Positions 1-9,515 of a DNA stretch of 64,000 bases are shown in pieces. The notes under the pieces were generated by a model. It did not search any database. It saw only the letters and a list, made by a program, of their open reading frames with translations, and was not told the DNA's origin. The stretch comes from Glaciecola sp028401415. GTDB taxonomy: Bacteria > Pseudomonadota > Gammaproteobacteria > Enterobacterales > Alteromonadaceae. The DNA lies in the NCBI RefSeq assembly GCF_028401415.2, contig NZ_CP171821.2, positions 1,922,001-1,986,000 on the forward strand. Reading direction: 5' to 3'. Position 1 is the first letter of the stretch; every line of letters begins with the position of its first letter. A program made the position numbers and the translations under genes.

Positions 1-277
1 AGCTGGAAAGCTCGGAGTATTGAAGCGTGCTCAGCATGTCATTTAATTCCGAGGCAATGCTGGTTAAGGTCATATTTAGTTTTGCTAACAGCTCGCCATA
101 GTCTTTACCTGATTGCGCTAGCTCACATAAAAGGGACAATGCGTTCGTTACGCCTTTAGGAGCCGATAACACAACAGCTGCGCCTTCGCTTTGGTGGGTG
201 CTGTGGCTGATGTCGAAAACGCGCATATAGCGCTGTGCATCAGCAAGCGACGAGCCACCAAATTTCAAGACCTTCAT
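1..277 (-). CDS. thrA: Aspartokinase I/homoserine dehydrogenase I, N-terminal part (cut by window edge)
   Basis: The protein starts MKVLKFGGSSLADAQRYMRV, the N-terminal lysine and FGGSS motif of the aspartokinase domain. ThrA is a cytoplasmic bifunctional enzyme for the first and third steps from aspartate to threonine. Only about 92 residues lie in the window; the rest runs past position 1. The start ATG (275-277) follows an AAGGAG ribosome site. The family assignment (ThrA rather than LysC or MetL) rests on the thr-type attenuator and the Thr/Ile-rich leader peptide just upstream, which is the classical thrLABC arrangement. Regulation by transcription attenuation is therefore likely. Confidence 0.85.
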   Translation of the reverse strand, partial: MKVLKFGGSSLADAQRYMRVFDISHSTHQSEGAAVVLSAPKGVTNALSLLCELAQSGKDYGELLAKLNMTLTSIASELNDMLSTLQYSELSS

Positions 278-362
278 TTACCTACTCCTTAAACTTTCAA
301 CCGCTACATTATTCAAACTGTAAAACGTCAGTCATGCCAACGCATTCACACAAATTAAATCC

Positions 363-390
363 AAAAAAAAGCCCGCATTTCGCGGGCTTT
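363..390 (-). terminator. thr operon attenuator
   Basis: Read on the minus strand there is a stem GCCCGC/GCGGGC around a short GAAAT loop followed by a run of T (plus-strand A at 363-370). It lies 24 bases after the leader peptide stop and about 85 bases before thrA, which is where the thr attenuator sits in enterobacteria. I infer that stalling at Thr or Ile codons in the leader favours an antiterminator. Confidence 0.85.
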
Positions 391-413
391 CGTTAACTAG
401 AAAATAGCATAAG

Positions 414-488
414 CTAACGACCGCCCTTTGAAAAGGTGGTAATGGTCATAATTTCCATCATGTCGTTAGTTATTAGAATTGTTTTCAT
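414..488 (-). CDS. thrL: thr operon leader peptide, 24 aa
   Basis: This small frame encodes a 24-residue peptide starting MKTILITND and ending MTITTFSKGGR. It contains five Thr and four Ile, with the run Thr-Ile-Thr-Thr close to its end. It sits directly upstream of the intrinsic terminator at 363-390 and of thrA. In E. coli ThrL is also rich in Thr and Ile and senses the charged tRNAs. An internal in-frame ATG pair (456-461) could give a shorter peptide, but the 488 start includes more control codons. The ribosome site is weak (GAAG). The sequence differs from E. coli ThrL, so the call rests on position and composition. Confidence 0.75.
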   Translation of the reverse strand: MKTILITNDMMEIMTITTFSKGGR

Positions 489-543
489 TGCTTCAATTTG
501 CCGTATAGACGTCTAAATGTCAACACTTCTAAAGCAATCTTGG

Positions 544-2985
544 CTAAAATAAAACGTTTTCAGACGCCTCGTGGTTTTTTACGCTGCGCTTAAGCTCGGT
601 GACCATCGCTTCATCAATACGCATTTTTGAGCGCGTAGCTGTGCTCCATGAGTCATCGCTGAGTTTGAACTTGTTAACCATATCGTGCAGCTTCAAACTC
701 ATCTTGCTCATATCAGCACCGATTTGAACTGCCACCAAGCTTGCTTCCTGAGAGTCACTAAAGCATGCATCTAATTTATCGAAATCGGCCGCAACATTTT
801 CAAAGTTTTCTCTTTGCTCGTTAACGGTGTTAGAAATGGTGCTAACGCGCTCGTTAATTTGCCCCATCGTTGATTCAATAAGATGGAGTTGATCTTTTGC
901 TTCATGTATTTTTTGATGGCATTGCTTGGCTGAGTCTGAGCCTTTGCCCATTGTTGAGACCACCAGTTCTGTTTTGTTTTGAATGGCCTCAACCATATTT
1001 GCAACCTGCAATGTAGATTCTTGGGTGCGCGAAGCCAGTAGCCTCACTTCGTCTGCTACCACCGAGAACCCGCGGCCAGCCTCTCCTGCTCGCGCAGCCT
1101 CAATCGCAGCATTCAGTGCAAGCAAGTTGGTTTGATCTGCAATATTGCTAATAACATCTATGACACTAACGATATTATCACTCTCACTTTTAAGCGAGTC
1201 GATAGATACGCTAGCTTCAGTCATAATTTGGTCAAGGTTATTTATTTGCGCCTCAGTGGTACTAAAGGTTGCGACGCCTGAAGCAACGGTCTTAGCACCT
1301 TCAACACTCGATTGTTCAATCAAGGCCGACTCTTCTTGCACTTTTTCTGATGATTTACTGGCCCAGTGCAGTCTGTCACGCATGGTAGAAATCTGTTGGT
1401 TTTGTCGGTTCGACGCTTCAGAAATTCTTTGATTACCGACTGTAAGCTCTTTCGACATGGGGACTAATCGCATGGCCGTCTTAATCAGATCTGAAAACGT
1501 GGTATCTAGTTGCTCAATGAAACGGTTGAACCACCCGCCTAGTTCAGCCACCTCGTTTTTCTCTTTCATTTGGATGCGCTGGGTCAAGTCTCCCTCGCCT
1601 CCAACCATATTTGCCAACATTGCTCGTAACTCTGCAATTGGCTTGACCACCGTACCGGCCAGTAAAATGGATACCACAATTCCAATCACCAGCGATACAC
1701 CGAGCACAATTGACGCACGTGAAACGGTACTATCTCGCAACGCCACCGTTGGCAGAAAAGCCTCTTGTGCGTCAATTTCACTCAAAATTGCCCATTGCAA
1801 TCCGTTAATTTCAAGCGGTTTAAACGCCGATAGCACATCAATACCGCGATAATCCGAGAAAATATTAAATCCAGTTTTACCGCTAAAGGCAGCTTGGGTG
1901 CCCTGAGTCTTAACTTTTTGCAATCCAATGGTTGAATCGGTGTTATCAAGCGCTTCAAGTTGTGAGGGAGAGTAGCCAAGGTCTGACATCATGCCCAAAT
2001 AGTTTTCTTTGTCTTCGATTAAAAAGCGACCGTTACTGCGCATGGTGAAGTCACTCCCTACTAGGTAGGTTTCGCCAGAGTCGCCCAAACCGGAATCTTT
2101 CCAATTTCCGTCATAAGTCATGATAGCGTTGATTCTATCTATCGGCATTTGCAAAATCAGCACACCAATTTTGCGCCCTTGTTCATAAACCGGCGCGCTT
2201 ATAAACGAAGCTTGCGCGTTATATGAGGGTAGATATGGCGCAAAATCGGTCAGCGCCGTTGTATTGTCTTGTTCGATTTCAAGTGCACGTTTAAAGGCTT
2301 CACCGATGCCTGAGGAGGCATATGGGCCATCTCTAAGCGAAGTGGCAAAATCCAGCTCCTTAAACACCGAATACACAATTTTCGCACTTTCAATGTCGAC
2401 CAAAAACAAGTCATAAAAACCAAATCGTTCAATAAACGAGCGGAAATATGGGTGGTAATCTTGATGCAATTTGGAGTATTCACCGCCCTGACTGAGCGAC
2501 TCAAGCTTTTGTTTTTCGCCTAGTGGAAATTGATTGTTGCTGATGTAATCGTATTGCAGCGCGCGTGTAACAGGGTCAAGGTCTTGCAGTAAATCGAGTG
2601 CCTCGATTTTCTGGTTGCTATTGAGCCGGTTATACTTGTTTTGAAAATTCGCCTGATAAAAAGCTTCTAAACTGCGGTCTTTTTCGATGTCTGAGACAGT
2701 ATCAACTTGTGCATAATCATTTGCCGCAGTAGCAAACTCTGACAATGCATTTATCACTGTGGGGTTGTCTGACAGTGACAGTGTTTGATTCTCTATTGTT
2801 GAAAAATACTCAGTAATTTGGCTGGCTGTGATATCGCGGATAGCAATTAGCGATTCTCTTGCGTCCTCTTCCAGCGCGCTTTTGCCAACCGAAATAGCTG
2901 CGCTTCCCGTCAGCCAGCTCCCGATAAGAATTGGCAATGCCGCTAAAAGGCCACCACCAATTAGCATTTTTGTTTTGATGTTCAT
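544..2985 (-). CDS. Methyl-accepting chemotaxis protein, 813 aa
   Basis: Inner-membrane chemoreceptor. Seen: an N-terminal membrane helix (about residues 8-28), a periplasmic region of about 390 residues that looks like a double-Cache sensor, a second helix near 425-445, a HAMP segment starting VKPIAELRAML, and the coiled signalling domain whose hairpin tip contains IADQTNLLALNAAIEAARAG and GRGFSVVADEVR, the conserved CheA/CheW contact. No C-terminal NWETF-like CheR tether is present (the end is ENVLF). The ligand cannot be read from sequence. It stands alone without che genes and is on the same strand as the thr operon downstream, divergent from the alginate-lyase-like gene. Confidence 0.93.
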   Translation of the reverse strand: MNIKTKMLIGGGLLAALPILIGSWLTGSAAISVGKSALEEDARESLIAIRDITASQITEYFSTIENQTLSLSDNPTVINALSEFATAANDYAQVDTVSDIEKDRSLEAFYQANFQNKYNRLNSNQKIEALDLLQDLDPVTRALQYDYISNNQFPLGEKQKLESLSQGGEYSKLHQDYHPYFRSFIERFGFYDLFLVDIESAKIVYSVFKELDFATSLRDGPYASSGIGEAFKRALEIEQDNTTALTDFAPYLPSYNAQASFISAPVYEQGRKIGVLILQMPIDRINAIMTYDGNWKDSGLGDSGETYLVGSDFTMRSNGRFLIEDKENYLGMMSDLGYSPSQLEALDNTDSTIGLQKVKTQGTQAAFSGKTGFNIFSDYRGIDVLSAFKPLEINGLQWAILSEIDAQEAFLPTVALRDSTVSRASIVLGVSLVIGIVVSILLAGTVVKPIAELRAMLANMVGGEGDLTQRIQMKEKNEVAELGGWFNRFIEQLDTTFSDLIKTAMRLVPMSKELTVGNQRISEASNRQNQQISTMRDRLHWASKSSEKVQEESALIEQSSVEGAKTVASGVATFSTTEAQINNLDQIMTEASVSIDSLKSESDNIVSVIDVISNIADQTNLLALNAAIEAARAGEAGRGFSVVADEVRLLASRTQESTLQVANMVEAIQNKTELVVSTMGKGSDSAKQCHQKIHEAKDQLHLIESTMGQINERVSTISNTVNEQRENFENVAADFDKLDACFSDSQEASLVAVQIGADMSKMSLKLHDMVNKFKLSDDSWSTATRSKMRIDEAMVTELKRSVKNHEASENVLF

Positions 2986-3183
2986 GTGCTTGTTACCGAT
3001 AATTTAAAAAGTCCATTGGTTGAGGTATCGGCACAAAGCACAAAGAGCTAAAGCCCCAAAATAAAACTATGAACAATAATGACGGAGTAATCTCAAAAAC
3101 ACATGGCATTGTGCTTCCAATTAAAATTGTATAGGGTCTTGGGTGAGCAAAGCTAACGACAGTAGGTGAGGAACCACAGCTAT

Positions 3184-4431
3184 ATGAGAAGTCAAGGGAC
3201 TCTTAAATACAGATGCATGTTTCAAAAAGGCTTATTACTATGCTTTGTATTGCTCGGACATGCATTAGCAGCCCCGCCTAAAGAAGTCGACAACAAAAGC
3301 TTTGAGCTTAAAGCAACGGTCGACTTTTCTAAGGCGATCACCGAGCTTGAGCGCGCGCGCATTATGCGCAAGGCTAATCTTTACTTAAGTGAACAGGTAC
3401 TCACTATAAGCTCAGTGACCTCACCAAGAAGCATGGGCACAAAACATGACTTCTTTTCGGAAGGGGATTATTGGTGGCCCAATCCTGAAGACCCTGATGG
3501 CCCCTACATACGTCGAGATGGAGAATCAAACCCCGACAATTTTGTCGATCACAGAAAGCTGCTCATGCGTTTTAGTGATATTGTTGCCACTTTAAGCTCG
3601 GCTTACCTGATAAGCGATAACAAGCAGTACTTAAATAAAACAATAGAACATCTGCAAGCATGGTTCATTCATTCCTCAACTCGTATGAACCCTAGTTTAC
3701 TATATGGTCAAGCAATTCAGGGACGTTATACCGGCAGAAGTATTGGAATTATCGACACGATTCACTTGGTCGAAGTCGCCAAAAGCATAGAAGTTTTGAT
3801 AGCGCGCGAGGCATTGCCAGATGCATGTGCCAAAGCACTAAAGGCATGGTTTTCTGAGTATTTAATGTGGCTCAATACGCATGAATATGGCCTGAAAGAA
3901 AAGCATCATCCAAATAATCACGGGATCACTTGGTCGATGCAAGCTGCCTCTTTTGCAAGACTTGCCAATGATCAAGAAACGCTAAAGTGGATTCGACAGC
4001 AGTTTAAGAAGGTTTACATCAAACAGATGATGAATATAAACGGCGGCTTTGACGCTGAACTAGCCAGAACAAAGCCCTACGCTTACTCGCTGTTTGTCAT
4101 TGACGCCATGATGGTTCTAGCCGAGCTTGCCTCTACTGAAAACGATAAGCTTTGGGAATTCATTGATACTGACGATCAAGGCAATACCAGAAGCTTGGCA
4201 AAGGGCATGGCATTTATTACCCCGTTTATTGCAGATAAGTCGAGCTGGCCCTATCAACAAGATATTCAATATTGGGATGAATGGCCTGTTAGGCATATTA
4301 GCTTGATGCTACATGCAAAACATACGCAAAATACTAACTATCTTTCACTCTTTGCAACGCTTCAGAGCGACCCACAAACTTATGAAATTATTCGAAATAC
4401 GCCGGTACGTCATCCCTTACTCTGGCTTTAA
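3184..4431 (+). CDS. Alginate lyase family protein (secreted)
   Basis: The protein carries motifs of the alginate_lyase (PF05426) superfamily: YWWPNP (about residues 96-101), PYIRRDGESNPD just after, and HHPNNHG (about 242-247), where the Asn-His pair is catalytic in PL5-type lyases. A signal peptide is visible (LLLCFVLLGHALA followed by A-PPK), so it acts in the periplasm or outside. Many proteins of this superfamily in marine bacteria have not been shown to cut alginate, so the substrate is open. The start is uncertain: GTG 3166, ATG 3184 or ATG 3214 all keep the signal peptide; 3184 has a purine-rich AGGTGAGG upstream. aceK follows after 15 bases, so the two may be cotranscribed. Confidence 0.8.
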   Translation: MRSQGTLKYRCMFQKGLLLCFVLLGHALAAPPKEVDNKSFELKATVDFSKAITELERARIMRKANLYLSEQVLTISSVTSPRSMGTKHDFFSEGDYWWPNPEDPDGPYIRRDGESNPDNFVDHRKLLMRFSDIVATLSSAYLISDNKQYLNKTIEHLQAWFIHSSTRMNPSLLYGQAIQGRYTGRSIGIIDTIHLVEVAKSIEVLIAREALPDACAKALKAWFSEYLMWLNTHEYGLKEKHHPNNHGITWSMQAASFARLANDQETLKWIRQQFKKVYIKQMMNINGGFDAELARTKPYAYSLFVIDAMMVLAELASTENDKLWEFIDTDDQGNTRSLAKGMAFITPFIADKSSWPYQQDIQYWDEWPVRHISLMLHAKHTQNTNYLSLFATLQSDPQTYEIIRNTPVRHPLLWL

Positions 4432-4446
4432 GCAGCGAGTAGCAAT

Positions 4447-6174
4447 GTGAGCAGGGCGCACTCTACAAGCAAGGAATTGCAGCTTGAGGCAAGTAAACTT
4501 GCCTATCAAATCCTAAGCGGCTTTGATAAGTCTTTTCGACGATATAGCCGCATTACGTCAGGCGCACAGGAGCGATTTGAAAGCTGTCAGTGGCAAGCAT
4601 CCCAACAGGCAATTAAAGAGAGGATTCTTACCTATCACCATAGTTTGTCTGACGTTGTCAGTGATATATATCGCTACATCAACCCCGCTAAACTGAGCGA
4701 CGAGTTTTGGCATAAGTGCAAGCAGCAGTACAGCAAGTTACTAAGCGGCCATCCACAATTTGAACTTGCAGAAACATTCTTTAACTCGGTGATCGGACGT
4801 ATTTATCGTCATCAACGCATTGATGACGCATTAATGTTTGTGCTCCCAAGCCGATGTTATTTAGCCGGGCAAGACCGCGAAAAAGTGGTAAACAGTTTCG
4901 ATACCACCGGCACTGTCAGAGCAATGTATGAGGACATCTTTGCGATTTACCGATTTAATGTTGAGTTTGAGAACTTTGAATTAGACTTAAGTAACTTAGA
5001 TACAGCATTGCGACAACGCTTAAATACCAAGCAGCTAGCGTCGGTTCATACCGTTGAAATGCTAAAGAGCGTGTTTTATCGCGGCAAAGCGGCTTACCTG
5101 GTTGGGCGAATTTGCATGCCTGATGAAACCTTGCCATTTGTTATTGCGCTACAAATGACGGATCACGGCATGCTGCGAACCGATGCCTTGCTCACTGAAC
5201 GTGCGCACATGAGTGTGATATTTGGTTTCGCAAGATCGTATTTCATGGCTCAAACGCAACATCCGGCGGAGCTTGTGGCATTTTTGCAGGAACTGTTGCC
5301 ACATAAAAAGCACTTTGAGCTTTACACTTCTTTGGGCTTTTATAAACATGGTAAAACCGTGTTTTATCGCAATTTTTTGCAGCATTTGGACAACAGTAAT
5401 GACGCATTTGAGCTTGCACCGGGCATAAAAGGTTTAGTAATGGCGGTGTTTCACCTTCCCTCGTACGGCGTGGTCTTTAAAATTATTAGAGACGAGTTTG
5501 CAGAGAGTAAAAAAATTACTCGTGAACACGTGATTGACCGCTATAAACTGGTCAAAATGAGCGACCGTGTTGGTAGAATGGCCGACACCCACGAATACAT
5601 TAACTTCTCGTTTCCAAGGGATCGCTTTGACCCAAGCTTGCTCGCTCATTTGCTAGAGACCTGCGCAAACTCGATACAATTGCTCGAAAATGAGATTGTT
5701 ATCAAGCATATGTACATAGAGCGAAAAATGACGCCGCTCAATATTTACCTTCAACAAGAACAAGATGACGAAAAAGCAGAAAATGCCATAAAGGATTTAG
5801 GGCTTTGTATTAAACAAATCGCGCTTGCGAACATTTTCCCAGGTGATATGTTGCATAAAAACTTTGGTATCACTAAAACCGGCAGAGTTATTTTTTACGA
5901 CTATGATGAAATTTGCTTCATGAATGAACGCAACTTTCGTGCACTGCCAAAATCCGATGACCCATATGCACTCGATACACTCTCAGTTGGCCCCGAGGAT
6001 GTTTTCCCAGAGCAGTTTAAGCACTTTATCGTTGGTAAAAAACAGCTAAAAGACTGGCTACAAAAACATCATGGCGATTTATTTACGCCTGAATATTGGC
6101 AAGGAGCGCAGCGCAAAGCTTCTAAACACCTTATTCACAATTTCACGCCCTATCCAGAAAGCATTAGGTTTTAG
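4447..6174 (+). CDS. aceK: Isocitrate dehydrogenase kinase/phosphatase
   Basis: A full-length AceK (575 aa; family about 570-600). Recognisable stretches are ITSGAQERF near the N-terminus, the ATP-binding region AVFHLPSYGVVFKIIRDEF, and the C-terminal DYDEICFM and GPEDVFPEQF. AceK phosphorylates and dephosphorylates isocitrate dehydrogenase and so directs carbon between the TCA cycle and the glyoxylate shunt, as needed for growth on acetate. It is not next to aceBA here. The acetate genes at 32-42 kb fit the same metabolism. The start is GTG; no upstream in-frame ATG exists. Confidence 0.95.
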   Translation: MSRAHSTSKELQLEASKLAYQILSGFDKSFRRYSRITSGAQERFESCQWQASQQAIKERILTYHHSLSDVVSDIYRYINPAKLSDEFWHKCKQQYSKLLSGHPQFELAETFFNSVIGRIYRHQRIDDALMFVLPSRCYLAGQDREKVVNSFDTTGTVRAMYEDIFAIYRFNVEFENFELDLSNLDTALRQRLNTKQLASVHTVEMLKSVFYRGKAAYLVGRICMPDETLPFVIALQMTDHGMLRTDALLTERAHMSVIFGFARSYFMAQTQHPAELVAFLQELLPHKKHFELYTSLGFYKHGKTVFYRNFLQHLDNSNDAFELAPGIKGLVMAVFHLPSYGVVFKIIRDEFAESKKITREHVIDRYKLVKMSDRVGRMADTHEYINFSFPRDRFDPSLLAHLLETCANSIQLLENEIVIKHMYIERKMTPLNIYLQQEQDDEKAENAIKDLGLCIKQIALANIFPGDMLHKNFGITKTGRVIFYDYDEICFMNERNFRALPKSDDPYALDTLSVGPEDVFPEQFKHFIVGKKQLKDWLQKHHGDLFTPEYWQGAQRKASKHLIHNFTPYPESIRF

Positions 6175-6220
6175 CTGCCTGTACCTACATATAACATAAG
6201 CTGTTCGCGCTAACAGGTCT

Positions 6221-6607
6221 TCATTTCAACAGTAATACATAGTGCGCTATGAGCGTTGCCACGGCCAATACCCACACCGCGCTTCGTGCAAAATGCCAAT
6301 CACACCAATAGCAAAGTAAATATACAAAGCGCAGGAGCACAAAAGCGATGCACAGCTGCACGGTGTAAACGGTGTGAGAATCCATCGCCAACACTAGCAA
6401 AACAGTAGGTGCGAACATACAAATCGCTTCAAAACAGTTGTCGTGGGCTGCTTTTGCCCGAGCGCCTAGCCCTTCCAAGCGATTCTGCTGCTGGCGAGGA
6501 TAGCGATTATCAAACTTACCCTCTCGTTGCATCATTACCGCCAGCGGGATTTTTGCGAACATAGGCATGAAAACGACAATAGCCATACAGACAATGATAA
6601 CAAACAC
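6221..6607 (-). CDS. MAPEG family membrane protein, 128 aa
   Basis: Four hydrophobic segments and the N-terminal block KIPLAVMMQREGKFDNRYPR followed by RLEGLGARAKAAHDNCFEA match the bacterial MAPEG family (PF01124). Eukaryotic members act on glutathione or eicosanoids; bacterial members are mostly uncharacterised, so no substrate is assigned. It lies in the inner membrane. It is convergent with aceK and divergent from the response regulator gene. Confidence 0.85.
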   Translation of the reverse strand: MFVIIVCMAIVVFMPMFAKIPLAVMMQREGKFDNRYPRQQQNRLEGLGARAKAAHDNCFEAICMFAPTVLLVLAMDSHTVYTVQLCIAFVLLRFVYLLCYWCDWHFARSAVWVLAVATLIAHYVLLLK

Positions 6608-6679
6608 TTAATGTTCCTTTTATTAGAAAAATCAGTATCTTTAATATGTATTAATAACCTTATCAGCTATAAGCGCATT

Positions 6680-7369
6680 ATGAAATTATTGATTGTAGAA
6701 GACGAACCCACCGTTGCAGACTTAATTGCAAAAGGCATGGAGCAGGCTGGGCATTCCTGCGACCTGGCTCAAGATGGCGAGCTTGGTTTTAAGCTTGCTA
6801 TGGCGGGTCATAAAAGCAATACATATGATGTAATCGTGCTTGATAGGATGCTGCCAAAGCTTGATGGCTTAGATGTGCTCAACCAACTTAGAAAAGCGCA
6901 AGTTAATACTCCTACTTTATTTTTAAGCGCCAAAAACCGAGTCGATGATAAGGTAACTGGATTGCGCGCTGGCGCAGACGATTACCTTACTAAACCCTTT
7001 GCTTTTGAGGAGTTGCTTGCAAGGGTTGAAATTCTTGCCAGCAGAAGTCAATCCTCACAGACGGGCACCACCGAAATGAGCTTAGGTGAACTGCGCCTAG
7101 ATTTAATCAACCGAAAGGTACATCGCGACGGCAAAGAAATTGACCTTCAGTCTAAAGAATTCAAACTGCTTGAATATTTGATGCAAAATAAAGACAAAAT
7201 CGTTACGCGCACTATGCTGCTAGAAAAGGTATGGGAATATAATTTTGACCCACAAACCAACGTGATTGATGTTCACATCAGCCGATTGCGTAATAAAATC
7301 GACAAAGGTTTCGCATATCCGATGATAGAAACCATTCGCGGAGCCGGCTACAAAATTAGTGCCCGTTAG
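6680..7369 (+). CDS. OmpR/PhoB-family response regulator, 229 aa
   Basis: Receiver domain: acidic pocket EDE near residue 8, phosphorylation site D55 in VIVLDRMLP, switch Ser in FLSAKN, and Lys in YLTKPFAF. The C-terminal winged helix (about 130-226) ends in NVIDVHISRLRNKIDKG and ETIRGAGYKI. The start ATG at 6680 gives the canonical MKLLIVEDEP; earlier in-frame starts would add an unlikely 51-residue extension. The kinase gene begins 3 bases after the stop, so the pair is one operon. The regulon cannot be told from sequence; no target gene is adjacent. Confidence 0.93.
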   Translation: MKLLIVEDEPTVADLIAKGMEQAGHSCDLAQDGELGFKLAMAGHKSNTYDVIVLDRMLPKLDGLDVLNQLRKAQVNTPTLFLSAKNRVDDKVTGLRAGADDYLTKPFAFEELLARVEILASRSQSSQTGTTEMSLGELRLDLINRKVHRDGKEIDLQSKEFKLLEYLMQNKDKIVTRTMLLEKVWEYNFDPQTNVIDVHISRLRNKIDKGFAYPMIETIRGAGYKISAR

Positions 7370-7372
7370 CCC

Positions 7373-8758
7373 ATGCGCGCAATTCAAGCCTATAGCAAAA
7401 GCTCTAGCTTTATCGTTAGTTTCATTTTTACTGCCCTGCTGCTAGTTGCCGTATTCTTTAATACTTATGTGTTGACCGTTGCCAGCGACGATTTGCTAAT
7501 CAGTGAATCGCAAGCTGCCATTTTAGCGGATATAGGTGGATTTCGAAGTTTATACAAATCGGCAGGTCGAAAAGCAGTGGTCAATGCGCTGAATGACCGT
7601 CTAGACAACCTCAACAATGATTTTCTTTACTATCTTAAAGACGGCGAAGACAACTTTATCACCGGCAACTTAGCCACATGGCCAAAATCTGACACTGTGC
7701 CCATAAAAAACGGCTTGTTAGAAATAGAAATTGAACTCACGCGAGAAGCGGAAACCAAGCAAAAAAGAACCGAGAAAGAAACCGCACTGGCCATGATTGT
7801 TGAATTTACCAACAAGGACACTCTGCTGGTGGCCAGAAGCGTTCAAGATATTGAATTTGCCCTTTACCTTGCGCAAACCTCTTCTTATGTTCTTATTGTG
7901 ATTGTGTGCATAATTTCAATTCTAAGCATTATTGTTGCCTACTATGTGGTAAGTCGTATCAATCTGATGTCAGACACGGCCGATGAAATCATCACCACAG
8001 GTAACTTAAGCGATAGACTGTACGTTGAAAGCAGTTGGGATGACTTGAGTAAACTCAGCTTATCACTCAATCATATGCTCGACACGATAGAACAATCTGT
8101 AAACAACATACAAAACGTGTCCGACAGTATTGCCCACGACTTGAGAACCCCCTTGACTCGATTGAAGTCACACATTGAGCAATTAGACCATCCAGACAAA
8201 CATGCACTTATCGGTGAATGCGATAATATTTTAGCGATATTTAACTCGTTGTTGCGCATAACCGATATTGAAACAAGTGCTAAACGCGCAGCCTTTGGGC
8301 AAGAAAACATAAGCGACGTGGCCAACGACGCCATTGACCTCTATCAGCCCATGATTGAAGATAAATCAATTTCACTAACGCTTAGTATACAAAGCGACGT
8401 ATATTTGCATTGCGATAAAAACCTTGTATTCCAAGCCTTCGCGAATGTGATTGATAATGCCCTTAAATTTACGCCACAGCGCGGAGAGATCATGGTGACA
8501 TTAGGTGAAGATTCAGCGAGCAATCGCATTGAGTTTATTGTTGATGACAGCGGTATAGGCGTTGACGAAGCGGTGATAGATAAGCTAACGCAGCGCTTTT
8601 ATCGCGCTGACAAAAGCCGCACCGCCGGCGGTAACGGACTCGGTCTTGCCCTTGTGTCGGCCATCATGACTTTACACAATGGCGAAGTCAGCTTTCGTAA
8701 AACTCGCTTGAGCACTGACTCAGGATTAAGCTGTAAACTATCTATGGAGCGCACATAA
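7373..8758 (+). CDS. Sensor histidine kinase, 461 aa
   Basis: Partner of the preceding response regulator. Domain order: membrane helix at about 14-36, periplasmic sensor of about 130 residues, second helix at about 165-192, HAMP, dimerisation/phosphoacceptor helix with H255 in SIAHDLRTPLTRLKSH, and a HATPase domain with N box NVIDNALKFTP, G1 DDSGIGV, F box QRFYRADKSR and G2 GGNGLGLALV. All catalytic motifs are intact. The input domain is short and not diagnostic of a ligand. The 3-base gap to the upstream gene suggests translational coupling. Confidence 0.93.
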   Translation: MRAIQAYSKSSSFIVSFIFTALLLVAVFFNTYVLTVASDDLLISESQAAILADIGGFRSLYKSAGRKAVVNALNDRLDNLNNDFLYYLKDGEDNFITGNLATWPKSDTVPIKNGLLEIEIELTREAETKQKRTEKETALAMIVEFTNKDTLLVARSVQDIEFALYLAQTSSYVLIVIVCIISILSIIVAYYVVSRINLMSDTADEIITTGNLSDRLYVESSWDDLSKLSLSLNHMLDTIEQSVNNIQNVSDSIAHDLRTPLTRLKSHIEQLDHPDKHALIGECDNILAIFNSLLRITDIETSAKRAAFGQENISDVANDAIDLYQPMIEDKSISLTLSIQSDVYLHCDKNLVFQAFANVIDNALKFTPQRGEIMVTLGEDSASNRIEFIVDDSGIGVDEAVIDKLTQRFYRADKSRTAGGNGLGLALVSAIMTLHNGEVSFRKTRLSTDSGLSCKLSMERT

Positions 8759-8773
8759 CGCATCGGTTAGCGC

Positions 8774-9397
8774 TTAGCCTTGTTTTTGCATAAAGATAGT
8801 CACTTCTGCCATTACGATACCAAATTTCTTTATGTACGAGCGATTCATCATCGTGTCTTGGTCGAAGGCCCAAAACCAGTCGTCAAAGTATACACGATAA
8901 GTGCTGCCATCCACCTCTAAATCCATTTCGTATGTGAAATTGAACGCATTGCCGTGAGATACGCCGGTAGCTGGACCTGCAATATCGCCTGCATTACCTG
9001 TGTATGTGCCATCTGCGTTGGGCGTGAGTGTCCATACGCGCGTTTTCGGACCGTCACCTAAGCCATATTCAAAGGTTTCGTCTAAAATCAAATTATTGCC
9101 GTCTTTGTAGGCATTGATATCCACTATAAATCGCTGCACTACCTCCCCTGAACGATTCTGAACAATACCCCACGCTTTTACCTCTCCATCAAAAAACTGC
9201 TCCAGCTCAAACTCAGGACTGTGGCTTTGATAAGTCTCCCCATCAATCGACACCGAGCAGCCAAAAAGACTCCCGCCCAGCACAACGGCCACAATACTTT
9301 TTGCGTATTTTCGTACTGATTTATAAAAGCGATTGCGCAAAGTAAAATTTAATAATGCGGACATGCGTAGTTTATTGAACCATAGCTCATTCAACAT
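8774..9397 (-). CDS. DUF3833 family lipoprotein
   Basis: The mature part (HSPEFELEQFFDGEVKAWG, later GPATGVSHGNAFNFTYEM and YVYFDDW-like VYFDDWFW) matches the DUF3833 family. A lipobox LFGC places the acylated Cys at about residue 47 after a long n-region, so it is a predicted lipoprotein. The start ATG at 9397 has an AGGAG site 7 bases upstream; an internal Met at residue 12 would also keep the signal. In many gammaproteobacteria DUF3833 genes sit with a chalcone-isomerase-like gene, as here, and with photolyase and cyclopropane-synthase genes, which are absent here. Biochemical function unknown. Confidence 0.82.
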   Translation of the reverse strand: MLNELWFNKLRMSALLNFTLRNRFYKSVRKYAKSIVAVVLGGSLFGCSVSIDGETYQSHSPEFELEQFFDGEVKAWGIVQNRSGEVVQRFIVDINAYKDGNNLILDETFEYGLGDGPKTRVWTLTPNADGTYTGNAGDIAGPATGVSHGNAFNFTYEMDLEVDGSTYRVYFDDWFWAFDQDTMMNRSYIKKFGIVMAEVTIFMQKQG

Positions 9398-9515
9398 GGA
9401 ATACTCCTAGCAAGATGATATGAATTGGGTGGAAGGACGGAGCACCGGCATTTCGATGACAGCTGAAGTGCGCACGTCTTACTGATATCGATATATAACA
9501 AGCAACGTAATAATA

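Noticed and set aside
500..523. TTGACA on the minus strand at 518-523 as -35 of the thr promoter
   Set aside because: With 17-base spacing the -10 would be CAAATT and transcription would start almost at the leader ATG; not convincing.
6194..6216. Small hairpin CTGTT/AACAG after aceK
   Set aside because: The stem has only 5 bp and no T run, so it does not qualify as a terminator between the convergent aceK and MAPEG genes.
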